A DNA stretch of 64,000 bases from the NCBI GenBank assembly GCA_010909165.1, contig MU008159.1:1550001-1614000 (forward strand), read 5' to 3'. The notes under the pieces were generated by a model. That model saw only the letters and a list, made by a program, of their open reading frames with translations, was not told where the DNA came from and did not search any database. Both the position numbers and the translations under genes were made by a program. Position 1 is the first letter of the stretch; the number at the start of each line of letters is the position of its first letter. Positions 1-10,757 of this stretch are shown one piece after another. Source of the stretch: Anthoceros angustus. Taxonomy: Eukaryota; Streptophyta; Anthocerotopsida; Anthocerotales; Anthocerotaceae.

Positions 1-276
1 CAGCCAGTACTGCTGGTACAAATCATCATCGGAGCTGGCCTCCGCCGCTGCTGCCGCCGCCGCCGCCGCCTTGGCCACGGGCTCCACTGCTCCGCTCTCA
101 AATCTGCTCAGCTCCACGCCGTCCCGGCCGCTGCTGCTGCTGCCGCTGCCGTTGTTGTTGCTGTTGTTGCTGTTGCTGTTGCTGTTGTTGTTGTTGACGC
201 TGCTGCCGCTGCCGGGCCTCATGCCCGAGGGCACGAATTCCTGAGCATTGGGATTGAGCCTGCGCAGAGACGCCAT
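1..276 (-). CDS. PAM2-motif protein (CID5/6/7-like PABP-interacting protein), N-terminal exon, partial
   Basis: The reading frame opens at the ATG at 276 and is still open at the window edge, giving 92 codons. Residues 7-18 read LNPNAQEFVPSG, a textbook PAM2 motif. This short peptide docks into the MLLE (PABC) domain of cytoplasmic poly(A)-binding protein. It is followed by a Ser/Asn-rich tract (about residues 21-50), an Ala run (about 72-82) and an acidic SSDDD-YQQYW segment just before the edge. In plants, PAM2 near the N-terminus followed by an acidic patch and an aromatic QYW motif resembles the CID5-7 proteins, which continue with CUE and Smr domains; those would lie outside the window. 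Role inferred: mRNA stability or translation through PABP binding. The homopolymers are encoded by (CAA/AGC)n and (GCC)n runs, so length variation is likely. It lies head-to-head with the BolA gene. PAM2 is seen directly; the CID subclass is inferred. Confidence 0.72.
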   Translation of the reverse strand, partial: MASLRRLNPNAQEFVPSGMRPGSGSSVNNNNSNSNSNNSNNNGSGSSSSGRDGVELSRFESGAVEPVAKAAAAAAAAAEASSDDDLYQQYWL

Positions 277-838
277 TGCCGCCGGCGCAGCACAGCGCTG
301 CGCTCGCAGCGGTGCGGGCAAATCCAGGCCGCAGAGAAGCTCCAGGCAGCTGCCGCTCGCAGCCCCGCCGCCCGCGCGCTGCGGTCGTGAACCCGGGCCG
401 GGTCGGGTCCCCAACCCTACCGTGTGCGCGCTGGATGCTGCTTTCGCGATGGGAGCTGCTGTAGCTTGCTCCTCTTGTTGCAGCCACTCCTGGCTCGCTC
501 CGTTCCTGTTGGCGCAAGCCACCAGCTGCCGTGCGGCGATCGCATCATCATGCCTTCATCTCTTACGTCCATCCCGCAACATAAACCTGGCTTTTATAAC
601 CCACCTTTTAACCTGCCCATGTCACCCAAAGTAAGTTTCCACTAGGTCAGTCCCTCGGTACTATGTAGATGTATCTCATATTTCTGCCAGAAGCAAAACT
701 TCCAGCCACACTCTCGGGAATTGCAAGTTTGCCTTCCAGATCGATACTTGAGACGGACGACGGACGACGGACGACGGAAGACGCACACTGCTTTCCGTTT
801 CCTTCAGGAACAGGTGAAGCCGATTCCAGAAGCCGGCT
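277..838. promoter_or_regulatory. shared upstream region of the divergent CID-like and BolA genes
   Basis: About 560 bp separates two divergent start codons (276 minus, 839 plus). No further coding sequence is supported. It contains a short GACGGAC-type tandem repeat at about 752-782 just upstream of the BolA start. It probably holds both 5' UTRs and a bidirectional promoter; no clear TATA box was seen. Confidence 0.45.
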
Positions 839-1625
839 ATGGCGAGTGTTGCATCCGTGCTTCCCCCTTTGCTCCTTCCCGGGCCTGGGGGGTCGGAGGG
901 TCGGGCTGAGCCGCGGATGCTCTTGTCCTTTCGATCTATCGGGTCGGGGTCGGGGTCGGGGTCGGGGTCGTGGGTGGGGCGGAGGCAGGAGAGGCCTGGC
1001 TCCAGGGGCGCCTCGGTTCTGGTCAGGAGCTTTGAGGTTTCAGGGCCCGGGTCTGTGGACTCTCCTCTCATCTCCTCCATGAAGCTCAAGGTGCTGACCG
1101 TTGCTTTGTTTCTGTTCAGCCGTCTGGATTGGTGATGCGCAGTCCTGGAAAGGGATGTGAGTTGTCTGTACATGTGCAGCTCAATTGTTGTTGTGTGGGT
1201 GGTGCAGATTCAGCAGCAATTGAGCACCGATCATGTGATTGTGAGGGATGAGCGTGGAGATGGTCGGCATGTCAGGTGGGGAGTGGAGTTGAGTGCCTTG
1301 CTTGCCTGTAGGTTGGGTTGCTGCTTAGGGTTGTTTTGGTCTTTATGAAGATGTGCATTGTTCCTTCTCTGCTCTGTGGAGAAATGGGCAACCAGAGGGA
1401 GGGAGGTTGCCATGAGAAGAGGTTGTGATATACTTGGTGGCTTGTGCATGTATTGTATGCAGCATTCATGTTGTTGCAGCGGCTTTTGAAGGGCAAAGTC
1501 GTGTGAACAGGCAACGAATGGTTTATAAGGCAATTTGGGAGGAGTTGCAAGGAGTTGTACATGCTGTGGACCAGCTTACAACGAAAACGCCCGCTGAAGC
1601 TGGCAAAGGCACATTGTCACCGTGA
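839..1625 (+). CDS. BOLA4: plastid BolA-family protein (BOLA4-like), 3 exons
   Basis: Exons 839-1090, 1208-1275 and 1463-1625 join in phase to 160 aa. The introns are GT-AG (CTCAAG|GTGCTG, GTCAG|GTGGGG; acceptors GTGCAG and TATGCAG). Exon 1 encodes a Ser/Arg/Gly-rich presequence of about 80 residues, typical of a chloroplast transit peptide. The BolA core follows: MKLK-IQQQLS, then GDGRHVSIHVV, then the helix [14 protein letters not shown], then [12 protein letters not shown]. BolA proteins pair with monothiol (CGFS) glutaredoxins and help handle Fe-S clusters; plastid members are thought to act in chloroplast Fe-S or redox control. The conserved His of VHA is present, while the more usual RHRMV is RQRMV here. 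Part of the presequence (residues 35-44, alternating Ser-Gly) comes from a GGTCGG hexanucleotide repeat at about 942-970. The 3' end is at TGA 1625. Confidence 0.85.
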
Positions 1626-1959
1626 GGTCTACAACTCACTCTCCCTCGTGGGCTGCTGAGGCTCTTGCGCTCTTTTTCCCAGGGAGAAGTGCTAGCGGAT
1701 CTGAGCTGAACGAACTCAATCTTCAGCAAATCAACCTGGGCCAGTGGTGACGAAGCATCCGTGTCCCTCATGGCAGACACTCCTCCGTCCTCCAATACAC
1801 GAGCACTTAGTGAGGAACCGGAAGCCCTTACTTTTCCTGGAAACTCCGCTCACTCCATGTACATGTACTTTCGAGTACCGCATCGACAGAAATAGTTTTT
1901 TTTTAATTTTTGCGTAAGACGATATTCTCAAAAATTATGACCGACGATATATCCTATGA

Positions 1960-2645
1960 GTAACACCCCTCAACGGGGTGGGGAAAACCACGCAGTTAGA
2001 AGCAAATTAGGGTAATAAATCAACACCAGACACAGCACTAGGCCTCCAAGTAGCCCGCCCTCCTCTTCTAGGAGGACTCGCAGACAACACTCTTGCCGCT
2101 GCTCTTTATTCTTAGATCACGAGTCAACAAGAACATATAGAGCTGGAGGGCTAGAGAGAACTCCCCATCTTTGCCTAAGCTAGGAGCTTAGCTCTCTCTT
2201 CACTTGACCTCCTCCACAAAGCTCCTTCACAAGACTCCTTCCGTGCTTACAGCCCAAGCAACAAGTGCTCTCAAGGCATAGCCCAAGCATCAAGTGCTCT
2301 CAAGGCGCAACCCAAGCAACAAGTGCTCTCAAGGTTGAACTAAACTGTCCTTTAGCCCAGGGCGAGGTCTCCTTTATACTCAAGCCCTAGCTACAATCTT
2401 AGTAACTACTTACTTAAGCTTTAAGCTATTATTTACTACCACACTTCCTAGGGCTGCATGCTTAACATGCTCTTAGTAAGCTGCTCTTCTAAACATGCCT
2501 CTGCATGGAGCTTTCTTGCAAAGCACTCAAGCCAGCTTTGTTACTCTATGCATAATTATACACATCTTATGAATTACCTAATTTTAAATTAATTTTTATT
2601 TTACCTAATGGCTTACCCCCAACGAAATCATTCATTAGCCGGGGG
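1960..2645 (-). mobile_element. LTR-like segment (possible solo LTR)
   Basis: Read on the minus strand this stretch has a TATA-like box (GAGTATAAAGGAG, around 2368-2380), then three tandem copies of a unit of about 30 bp containing CAAGTGCTCTCAAGG (2250-2337). It has no coding capacity. A short palindrome (CCCCTCAACGGGG, about 1966-1978) lies at the other end. A promoter plus short repeats and no ORF suggests a solo LTR or an LTR remnant. I could not define target-site duplications or TG..CA ends, so the limits are approximate. Confidence 0.35.
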
Positions 2646-2822
2646 GCGCCTAGTCGCTATATCATTTACTGTACCTAATGAATTTGATAGTCTTTCGAAA
2701 AGGTATGAATGTCTATATCCATGATAAGGCATGAATGTATATCCAGCTAGGCAGTCAAAATATTATATTATATAATATTTTCGTCAATATTTATATATGT
2801 TAGTTTAATATAATATGTGGAC

Positions 2823-2857
<35 letters not shown>

Positions 2858-3343
2858 TGTACTTAAACATTTACATGTCGCAGTGGCTCGTTCGGCTCCC
2901 TGTAGAGCAAGCCTATTTCAAACTAAAATTAAACCTAAAAAAAGTTAGAACTCAACTAACATGATTCACTTAAGATAATCCCTCATCAAGTAGGTATCAC
3001 CAAACACCTTTGGATTTGGCATAATCTCAAGGTTTGTAAACCTATTCTTGATAAAATCGTGTGCATAATATGCCTATTTATAGAGCTGTGTTGAATGTTT
3101 TCATCTTTTCTAAAAGAACCTTTAATCACGATTTAGAGACTCCTTCCATTTAGCCCTTTACACATGCAAAAGAGCAAAGTCTCATCTCTCAATTAGGGAG
3201 GGTGGATTGTATGTATACATTGATTGATTGATAAAGAGTTTGGTACAGAGTGCATGTCTCGCACTAGGGAAATCAACATGCCCTATGAGAATAGGACAAA
3301 ACATAGTAACCTAAACTAAGTAAAAATCACGTTAATGTAGAGC
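2646..3343. other. AT-rich intergenic DNA with (TTTA)n microsatellite
   Basis: No supportable gene. It contains a strongly AT-rich palindromic patch (2758-2815) and a perfect TTTA microsatellite at about 2824-2858. The rest is unassigned. Confidence 0.6.
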
Positions 3344-3527
3344 GAAAGTAGATATAGAGAATTAAAAAGAGATAATTGGATTGACAACCATTAGACATGA
3401 AGAGAGAAAGTAGATGTAAAGGATTAAAAAGAGATGATTGGATTGATAACCATTAGATGTGAAGAGACAAAGTAGATATAGAGAATTAAAAAGAGATAAT
3501 TGGATGGACAACCATTAGACATGAAGG
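3344..3527. repeat. 62-bp tandem repeat, 3 copies
   Basis: Units start at 3344, 3406 and 3468. Each contains AAAGTAGAT, then AATTAAAAAGAGAT or GATTAAAAAGAGAT, then AACCATTAGA. They differ by only a few substitutions. No coding potential is visible. Confidence 0.9.
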
Positions 3528-3554
3528 GCGTTCGGATCGTTGAAATGTTACGGC

Positions 3555-3795
3555 TGAGTGTTATGCCAGAGGTGTTTCGTTTGAATGCTAGGCCCTAGAT
3601 GTTGCGGCTGAGTGTTATGCCCTAGGTGTTGCGGTGATCTTTGGGCCCTAGATGTTGATTCGATGTTATGCCTAGATGTTGCGGTTGAGTGTTATGCCCT
3701 AGGTGTTGCGGTGAATGCTAGGCCCTAGATGTTGCGGTGAGTGTTATGCCTAGGTGTTGCGGCCGTTGCTAGGCCCTAGATGTTTGCGATTGATT
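3555..3795. repeat. short-period minisatellite (GATGTTGCGG..TTATGCCCTAG units)
   Basis: Repeated alternation of GATGTTGCGG, GAGTGTTATGCC, CTAGGTGTTGCGG and TGCTAGGCCCTA, with irregular spacing of about 25-60 bp and many small deletions. It directly abuts the 62-bp array. It is probably decayed repetitive DNA at the edge of the retroelement cluster. Confidence 0.8.
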
Positions 3796-5394
3796 GATGG
3801 TTAGGTTGATTGTGTGATTGTTGTGAGCTCTATTACATGTTCGTGAGTCCATTTTCATCTCTGATTCTTTGCTTATACGCTTTTCGGTTGGGCTTCTTTA
3901 CTCTGAGGATCTCCCGGCTTTTAGTCTTGATTCTGGTGTGGGCGTTAGTTTGGTGGTTGGCGGTGGTCACATGGGTTGCACCCCTCTTGGCTGGGGCCCT
4001 TTGGCGGCCTTTTGGGGTTCGCCATACAGACTCAAACTCTGTATGTCCGGTCCAGTGGGGTCATTTGCCCTCGGTCCCGGTACCTCTTGACCTGTTACCC
4101 TTCAAGCTCGTTTGCAGGCCCTTTTCGCCCCCATCCAATGGGCGATCCACACCTCGTGTCGAGGACACTCCTTGTCGATCATGCTCAACTCTCTGCGTCA
4201 AGGGGTGAAAACTCACCTCGGGCACATGCATAAAGATTTCGACCCGGACTACAGGCTGCCCAAGTGCACGCCGCGACCTCCTCCACGTCCTGCCCGGCCG
4301 GCGCCTGATGGCTTTCTCCTTGTGGTGCCTCTTTTCTTCCACAGGAATGGTTGCGGTCGGTGGATCACATCCTTGGGATGTTGAAACCCGCTTTCCATGT
4401 CGCGTATCTTCATGAGCTTCCTCGGCACCTTCACGATGATGCCGTCGGCATTTCGTCTTCCCTAGATCGCCTTGCACTCGATCCGGGATGAGTTAGCTTG
4501 GTGTCTCCTCCTTCTTCTCCCCGATGGTGTCTTGATTGCACTAGGGGGCACACCGCGTGAAGTTGCTAGCCGTCTTGGCGTTTAATGGTGGCGGCTCTTG
4601 AGGAGGAGGCATGCGTCTTTGCCAAGTCCGGGCGGAATCTGCTCGGCCGTTGGAGCAGTGCAGGGTAATGCAACAAACCTACGCTGGCGCAAGTTGCTTG
4701 GCGGGTGAATATGCCATGTTGCTAGGGCTCTTGACCGTCCCTCGGCCTCCGCTTGAAGAGACAATTGCGCCCTCGTGCCTCCATCAGCCACCTAAGGATG
4801 CCATTCCCCGGACATATCCGACTATGTCCCGGAGGATCCTTCTCCATGGACGGCTTTTGCTTTGGCTCTCTCCACAACCCCTCGTCTTTCATCGGTTTTG
4901 GAATGGTGTTGAACACCTTAGGGACCTCTTTCTCCCAGAAGATCCATCTAGCGGCTTTCCACAACTCTTTTCTCAGGCTGCGGTGGCTCGTGGAGAGATG
5001 CCTCACCGGTTTTTGTTCTTGCGGCTAGTAGGCTTGTCGCTATGGACAAGCACTAACTCAGGCGTCGCCCACTCGCGGTTGGGAGGCCTTCATGCGGCTA
5101 CTCGGCACTTTTCTCTCTGATGCGCTCCCTTCTCCGGTGACACTTCAACCCCTTCAATTTGGCATTGCCACTCAGGAACTGCGAGTCTATGGTGCTAGGG
5201 GTGAAAGCTTGCCTTCATACCCACCCGGATTGGGTAGTTGTGGAGTGCCAAAACCGATGTCCGCACTCCTGGCGACTGGTTTTAGGCTTGTTTTGTTTTT
5301 GGTCGTTCTTGTTAAGGGGATAGGGAGGTTAGCCAATAAGTAGTTTTGGCGGATTGCATGAGTGCAATCCTAACCATGGGTCCGTTGGGCGCGA
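3796..5394. other. unassigned, probably decayed transposon sequence
   Basis: No ORF has family-level similarity that I recognise. Short open stretches exist on both strands (for example 4722-5006 minus and 4611-5120 plus), but frames change often. The sequence is flanked by minisatellites and RT remnants, which suggests a degraded element. No gene is claimed. Confidence 0.4.
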
Positions 5395-5712
5395 ACAGGT
5401 CCGTCGGAGTGGTGGGTCGAGGTCCGACGGAGTGGTCCGGTCGAGGTCCGGCGAGTGGTCCGGTCGAGGTCCACGGAGTGGTGGCCGAGGTCCGACGGAG
5501 TGGTCCGGTCGAGGTCCGACGGGTGGTCGGTCGGTCCGACGGAGTGGTCCGGCCGAGGTCCGACGGGTGGTGGGTCGGTCCGGGTGGTCGGTCGGTCCGA
5601 CGGAGTCCGGCCGGCGTTCGGCGGAGTGAGTCCGCCGAGCGGCGTTCGACGGAGTGAGTCCGCCGAGCGGCGGCGACGGAGTGAGTCCGCCGAGCGGCGT
5701 TCGGCGGTCGAT
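5395..5712. repeat. GC-rich minisatellite (GGTCCGACGGAGTGGTC-type units)
   Basis: A first block (about 5398-5600) iterates GAGGTCCGACGG and AGTGGTCCGGTC units of about 24 bp. A second block (about 5605-5708) iterates GTGAGTCCGCCGAGCGGCG units of about 32 bp. The array is far more GC-rich than its flanks and is open in several frames purely because of composition. Confidence 0.9.
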
Positions 5713-5767
5713 CCGTGGCGGTTACCATGATCGAGGTTAAGGTACATACATAGGTGGTAGATTAGGG

Positions 5768-5785
5768 TGTTGGGGATATAAAGGA
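5768..5785 (+). promoter_or_regulatory. TATA-box-like site upstream of the RT element
   Basis: GGGGATATAAAGGAGG lies between the GC-rich minisatellite and the first reverse-transcriptase remnant, in the right orientation to be its promoter. It is recognised by sequence alone. Confidence 0.35.
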
Positions 5786-5989
5786 GGCGGCGTGCGAGGG
5801 GACTATCCCGGTACCATCTTCGCGCTCCGTGTGCTCTTGCCTTGGTGCTCGAGGAGCGGAGTGCGCCTCGTCACCGGGATTAATTGGTGGTAGAGGATGT
5901 GTTTAGAGCTACGGTGACGAGCTCGTAACACGCTTGATGGGTGCGGTGGGACTGAGCTCGGGAGGTGCTCGCGGGTGATTTCTCGGGTG

Positions 5990-6290
5990 CGAGACTAACC
6001 TTGGAGGCTCTTGGAGCGGAGGCTGTGGGGATGCAGTGCGAAGCCACTTCTCCATGAGCGTGAAGCGGTAGGAGGGATTAGGAGGCGCTTGGGGCGACTG
6101 GGCGGAAGCCATCCTTGGAGGCTCTTGGAGCGGAGGTGGGGATGCAGTGCGAAGCCACTTCTCCGAGCGTGAAGCGGTAGGAGGATTAGGAGGCGCTGGG
6201 GTGACTGTGGCGGAAGCCATCCTTGGAGGCTGCTGGAGCGGAGGCTGTGGGGTTCGCAGCTACTTCTCATGAGCGTGAAGCGTAGGAAGG
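5990..6290. repeat. about 110-bp tandem repeat, 3 copies, at the 5' end of RT element copy A
   Basis: Units begin near 5992, 6106 and 6212. Each contains CCTTGGAGGCT..TGGAGCGGAGG, then GTGAAGCGTAGG or a longer variant. Two more copies occur at about 7935-8130 at the 5' end of copy B, so the array belongs to the element. Confidence 0.85.
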
Positions 6291-6399
6291 GGCAAAGGTG
6301 GCTGGTGTGAATACATCGGCGTGTTGGTGTTGTGACTACTAGGCGGAATGGATAAGGGAGAAGGGTCGTGTTCACGGTGTGTGTGTTGAGGTGGAGTTG

Positions 6400-7917
6400 T
6401 GGCGGACGAGTTGAGGGCTGAGGCGCTAGATCTGTGGGCCCAGCGAGAAGGCAGCGTCGTTAAACACATTCGGTATCTGGAAATCAGGCGGGGTTGTGGG
6501 AAGGTCAGGTGGTGCAGCGCCTGGTCCCGAGTTGTGGAGGGCACACACTTAGGGTTGTGGAGCCGCCGGACCCAACTGATGAAGTCAGATTCGGGCGATA
6601 GTTTGTAAAACTCGAGCGAATAAGCACGAGACCATTCCCTTGGGAGCGGACTTCTTCCTACAACGACAGGATTGTGCGCGGTGGCCATCGGCAAAGTCGC
6701 GCCACGATAGTCTTACGGTGGATGTCGAGCGCCTTCAATACCATTTCCGGGCGTCATCTTTGAGGAGCTTAGGGATCTTTGGCGGCGTCCTAGAGTCTTA
6801 TACCCTTTGTCCGGTGCTTCTCGGAGGTCCTCCAACCTCTACTACCGGCTGAAACGTCTCTTGAGTTTCGCCGTCTCGTCTTGGAATCGGCCACGTGCAA
6901 GGCGACCGCTGGCGGTGCTCTCTTCGCTATTGCTCACTATAGGGCCTGTCTGGGCCGCCCTCTCCATGTGTCTTCCTTCGTTGGCGGGGCGATTCTCACA
7001 TCCTCGGGCACAGGGACAAAGTCAAGGAGGCCTTTGAGATATTCTCTTGAGCTTTCGTTGGTGGGCTTGAAGGTCAAGATGTCCAAGTGCAGCGTGGTCC
7101 GTCGGGATCACTACTGCGGTTTCTGGGGAGATTGCTCGGCTCTTGATGCAGTTCTTGGGGTCCCCTTTGGTTCCCCGACTTCATTGGGAGCTTCTGGACA
7201 AGGCCCTTGCAGGACCTCTCCCATATTGAAGACCTCCCTTTCTTTGGAGGATGCTCGGGTGGCCTTTGGAATCCTTTCCTTCTGCTTTGCTAGGCGCCTG
7301 GTACCTCATCCGTCTGTTGCCTCGTCTCGGTCCTTTGTCCGGCTCGGGGTTTGATCTGAAGATTATGGATACTCTTGGGGACATCTTGGGCTCGGGGCTT
7401 TTGAGTGCCACAGGCGGGCAGCCAGCAAGCATCCACACTGTGCAATTTGGGCGTGGGGCTCTCATCGAGGTCTCTTCCGGCGGCTTTCTTGGGGAGTTGG
7501 GCCCTCTCTTGCCTTGGCTTCCGTTTCATCCTCCATGACAAGCCCTTTCTCGAGGATCTCGTATCAAGTGTGGAGGAGGAACCTTCTCTCTCAATCGTCC
7601 TTGAGGCGGGCCGGAGACATGTTATCGGATGCTCGGAAGGACTTCCCTCCTTTCTCTACATTTATCACCGATGGCTTTAGGGATTGCGAGGCATCTACGC
7701 TCGGCGGCTCGGCCGAGCTTTTGATCATCCTCCGGGACCCCTCCATCTCCGGGTCCACTAGGCGGCTCGCTCTTGTTACAGGAAGGGCGGTGCTTAGCTC
7801 TTGGCCCGCCCATGCATACGGGATTTCACATCGCACCAACCACCTTCACTCTGCGATGCGATTCCGTCTCGGCCTACTCCGGCTGTGGCTTCTTCGCTCC
7901 TCACTTGTGAGTGCGGC
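6400..7917 (+). mobile_element. decayed retroelement copy A (reverse transcriptase remnant)
   Basis: A frameshifted reverse-transcriptase-like coding region. Fragments include AHYRA, SKCSVV (RT/thumb region), GVPFGSP, DARVAFGILSFCFARR, and DTLGDILGSG further on. The catalytic YADD region is broken: only remnants encoding a DSHILGHRD-like stretch survive near 6990-7020. It is about 1.5 kb and is truncated at about 7917, where it joins the tandem repeats of copy B. Compared with copy B the differences are mostly deletions of 1-15 bp. The RT class (non-LTR, DIRS or other) is not resolved. Confidence 0.65.
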
Positions 7918-7919
7918 GC

Positions 7920-10310
7920 TTAGCGACTGGGCGGAAGCCATCCTTGGAGGCTTTGGAGCGGAGGTTTGTGGGGATGCAGTGCGAAGCTTCTCCATGAGCG
8001 TGAAGCGGTAGAGGATTAGGGCGCTTGGGGTGACTGTGGAAGCCATCCTTGGAGCTCTTGGAGCGGAGGCCGTAAGCGCAGTGCAAGCTACTTCTCCATG
8101 AGCGTGAAGCGGTAGGAAGGGGCAAAGGTGGCTGGTGTGAATACATGGGCGTGTTGGTGTTGTGACTACTAGGCGGAATGGATAAGGAGAAGGGTCGTGT
8201 TACGCTGCGGTGTGTTGAGGTGGAGTTGTGCATTGAAGTTGAGGAGCGTGGCTAGAGTGAGGCGAACCTGGCCGTTAAACAGCGTCGTTGCAATCTTGGA
8301 GAACCGGGGTTGTGGGAAGGTCAGGTGGTGCGCCTCAGTCCGACGAGTTGTGGAGGGCACACACTTAGGGTTGTGGAGCCGCCGACTCAACCCGTTACGA
8401 AGTCGTCGGGCGATACTCTCGAGCGAATAAGCACGAGACCATTCCCTTGGAGCGGACTTCTTCCACAACGACAGGATTGTGCGCGCTCAGCCATCGGCAA
8501 AGTCGCGCCACGAGTCTTGCTGTGGATGTCGAGAACGCCTTCAATACCATTTCGAGCGTCATCTTTGAGGAGCTTAGGGATGTCAAGGCCCTAGGAGTCT
8601 TATACCCTTTGTCCGCTTCACGGAGGTCCTCCAACCTCTACTACCAAAGACAAGAACGCCTCTTCGTGTTTCTCGCCTGCCTTGAATCGGCCACAGTACT
8701 GTGTGCAAGGCGACCGCTGGCGGTGCTCTCTTCGCTATTGCTCACTATAGGGCCTGTAGGGCCGCCTCCGCTGACGTGTCTTCCCTTCGCTGGCACGATT
8801 CTCACATCCTCGGGCACAGGGACAAAGTCAAGGAGGCCTTTGAGATATTCTCTTCCGAGCTGTTGGTGGCTTGAAGGTCAAGATGTCCAAGTGCGTGCGT
8901 CGCTGGGATCCCGCCTACTCGCAGCTTCCTCTGGGGAGATTGCTCGGCTCTTGGTCTCATGGATTCTTGGGGTCCCCTTTGGTTCCCCGACTTCATTGGG
9001 AGCTTCTGGACAAGGCCCTGCAGGACCTCCCATATTGAAGACCTCCTTTCTTTGGAGGATGCTCGGGTGGCCTTTGGAATCCTTTCCTTCTGCTTTGCTA
9101 GGCGCCACAGGTACCTCATCCGAGCCGCCTCCTCCGGCCTTTTGTCCGGCTCGGGGTTTGATCTGAAGATTATGGATACTCTTGGGGACATCTTGGGCTC
9201 GGGGCTTTTGAGTGCCTGGGCGACTGCTCACCGGGCAAGCATCCCCGCCTGCACAATTTGGAGGCGAGGACTGCCTCATCGAGGTCTCTTCCCGGCTTTC
9301 TTGGGGAGTTGGGCCCTCTCTTGCCTTGGCTTCCTGCTTCATCCTCCATGACAAGCCCTTTCTCGAGGATCTCGTATCAAGTGTGGAGGAGGAACCTTCT
9401 CTCTCAATCGTCCTTGAGGCGGGCCGGAGACATGTTATCGCAGATGCCTAAGGACTTCCCTCCTTTCTCTACATTTATCATCGATGGCTTTAGGGATTGC
9501 GCATCTCGCCGAGAAGCGCCGGCTTTTCCCCGTCCTCCAGACCCTCCATCTCCGGGTCCACTAGGCGGCTCCGCTCTTGTTCGGAAGGGAGCAGCTACCG
9601 CCCGCCCATGCATACGGGATTTCACATCGCACCAACCACCTTCACTCTGCGATGCGATTCCGTCTCGGCCTACTCCGGCTGTGGCTTCTTCGCCTCACTT
9701 GTGAGTGCGGCTCTGCTCTTGGCGTCTCGGTGTCCACCTTGCTCGTTGTCCCCACGGGTCATCGATTGCCACCACGACGCCATCCGTGACGCCATGTTTG
9801 CCATTGCTCGCGAAAGTGGCTATATGGCCCGGAGGGAGCGGAGTATACTCTTCTTCTGTGTCGCTCAATCGTATGACTTATACCTTGTCGTGGCGACGAG
9901 GTTGTGGTGGCGGATGTAGTGGTTATCGACCGCACGCGTGACGCCACCTCAGTCATCACCAACCGCCCAGCCGGCTGCCGCCGCTCTCAAGGTCCGCAAG
10001 TATAGGGATGCAAGCGGGCCACCTCTTTATCCGCTTGCTCTAAAGCGTATGGGGCAATGGTGAGGACTTTGACAAATTCATCAAGTCTTGTGCCAAAGCT
10101 TACCATGCGAGGCATAGTGTGTCCTCTCAGATTTTCACAAAGATACTCCGACTGGGTTTCTATTGCTCTTCAACGGCGCCTCAACGGCGATTCTCCATAA
10201 AGGCGGCGGCGGTGGGTGATGCCTTTCCTCTTCCTCCGTGGTTTGCGGGCCGTTTATTCTACCCGCATATGACATTGTGGAGTGCGATTGGTCACTTTAG
10301 GTAGGGAGCT
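7920..10310 (+). mobile_element. decayed retroelement copy B (reverse transcriptase plus C-terminal domain)
   Basis: A head-to-tail relative of copy A with a spacing of about 1.81 kb. Around 8500-8560 it encodes LAVDVENAFNTISSVIF, an RT palm motif. It continues through the same GVPFGSP and ARVAFGILSFCFARR blocks, then further than copy A: HDAIRDAMFAIARESG (about 9777-9825), then FDKFIKSCAKAYHARHS (about 10,068-10,118) and a C-terminal tail to about 10,300. There are many frameshifts and no intact ORF. It is a pseudogenised autonomous element. The region after 9700 is absent from copy A. Confidence 0.65.
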
Positions 10311-10334
10311 CAGTTGCTCCTCTTCACTCCGACC

Positions 10335-10410
10335 CCCGGGTCCCCATTTGTTGTCCCTTCCTAGATGGTCTCTTTCCATCGTTCTTTCACCTCAATAAAT
10401 CATCTCTTCG
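10335..10410 (+). other. element 3'-tail-like motif
   Basis: CTTCACTCCGACCCCCGGG, then TCCATCGTT, then CCTCAATAAA at the end of copy B. A similar tail is at about 44,398-44,492 (CACCTTGACCCCCGAGGG, then CCCATCGTT, then CCCTCAATA). It is probably a shared retroelement 3' UTR. Confidence 0.45.
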
Positions 10411-10687
10411 GATCGTTTCTCCCTCTGATGCACTGTCACCAAGTTGTTCCCGTGCCTCTGGCTCCTGCCGAGTACTTCCCTTGCTGTCGGCTCCCACTTG
10501 CACTCCTTAGACAATATATGGCTGATCCTGCTCAACTTATGAGTACTGAGCACAATCACACTATGTTCAAACTACGTCCTAGTTCAACCCTGCAAGATAT
10601 TAGCACTGTACTCCCCGCGATCAATTCCTAGTCTTGGATGGTCTATTGACACTATGAGGTTTTTATCAGTTCTATTTTTCCCAATAC

Positions 10688-10757
10688 ATTGTAGTGAGAA
10701 TCCATAAAAGATAAAAAAAGGAAGTGCTCTCACGCCTTTGAACTCACACTAGGGAAT
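10688..10757 (-). repeat. single inverted copy of the 20.5-21.0 kb tandem-repeat unit
   Basis: The reverse complement reads GGATTCCCTAGTGTGAG, then TCAAAGGCGTGAGAG, then a T-rich TATCTTTTA stretch. This is the unit that is tandemly repeated, in the opposite orientation, at about 20,515-20,990. It includes the stop codon and last codons of the RING gene. Confidence 0.8.

Noticed and set aside
98-517. Minus-strand frame with a poly-Gln run
   Set aside because: It is a shifted frame of the CID-like gene; the in-phase frame gives PAM2 and an Asn/Ser tract, and the poly-Gln frame starts without ATG.
2750-2870. Possible CRISPR-like or origin-like AT repeat
   Set aside because: It is a simple TTTA microsatellite next to an AT palindrome in a plant nuclear context; there is no spacer/repeat structure.
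5312-5747. Several overlapping frames open through the GC-rich minisatellite
   Set aside because: Open only because the 24- and 32-bp units lack stops; the residues are Arg/Pro/Thr/Ser repeats with no conservation.
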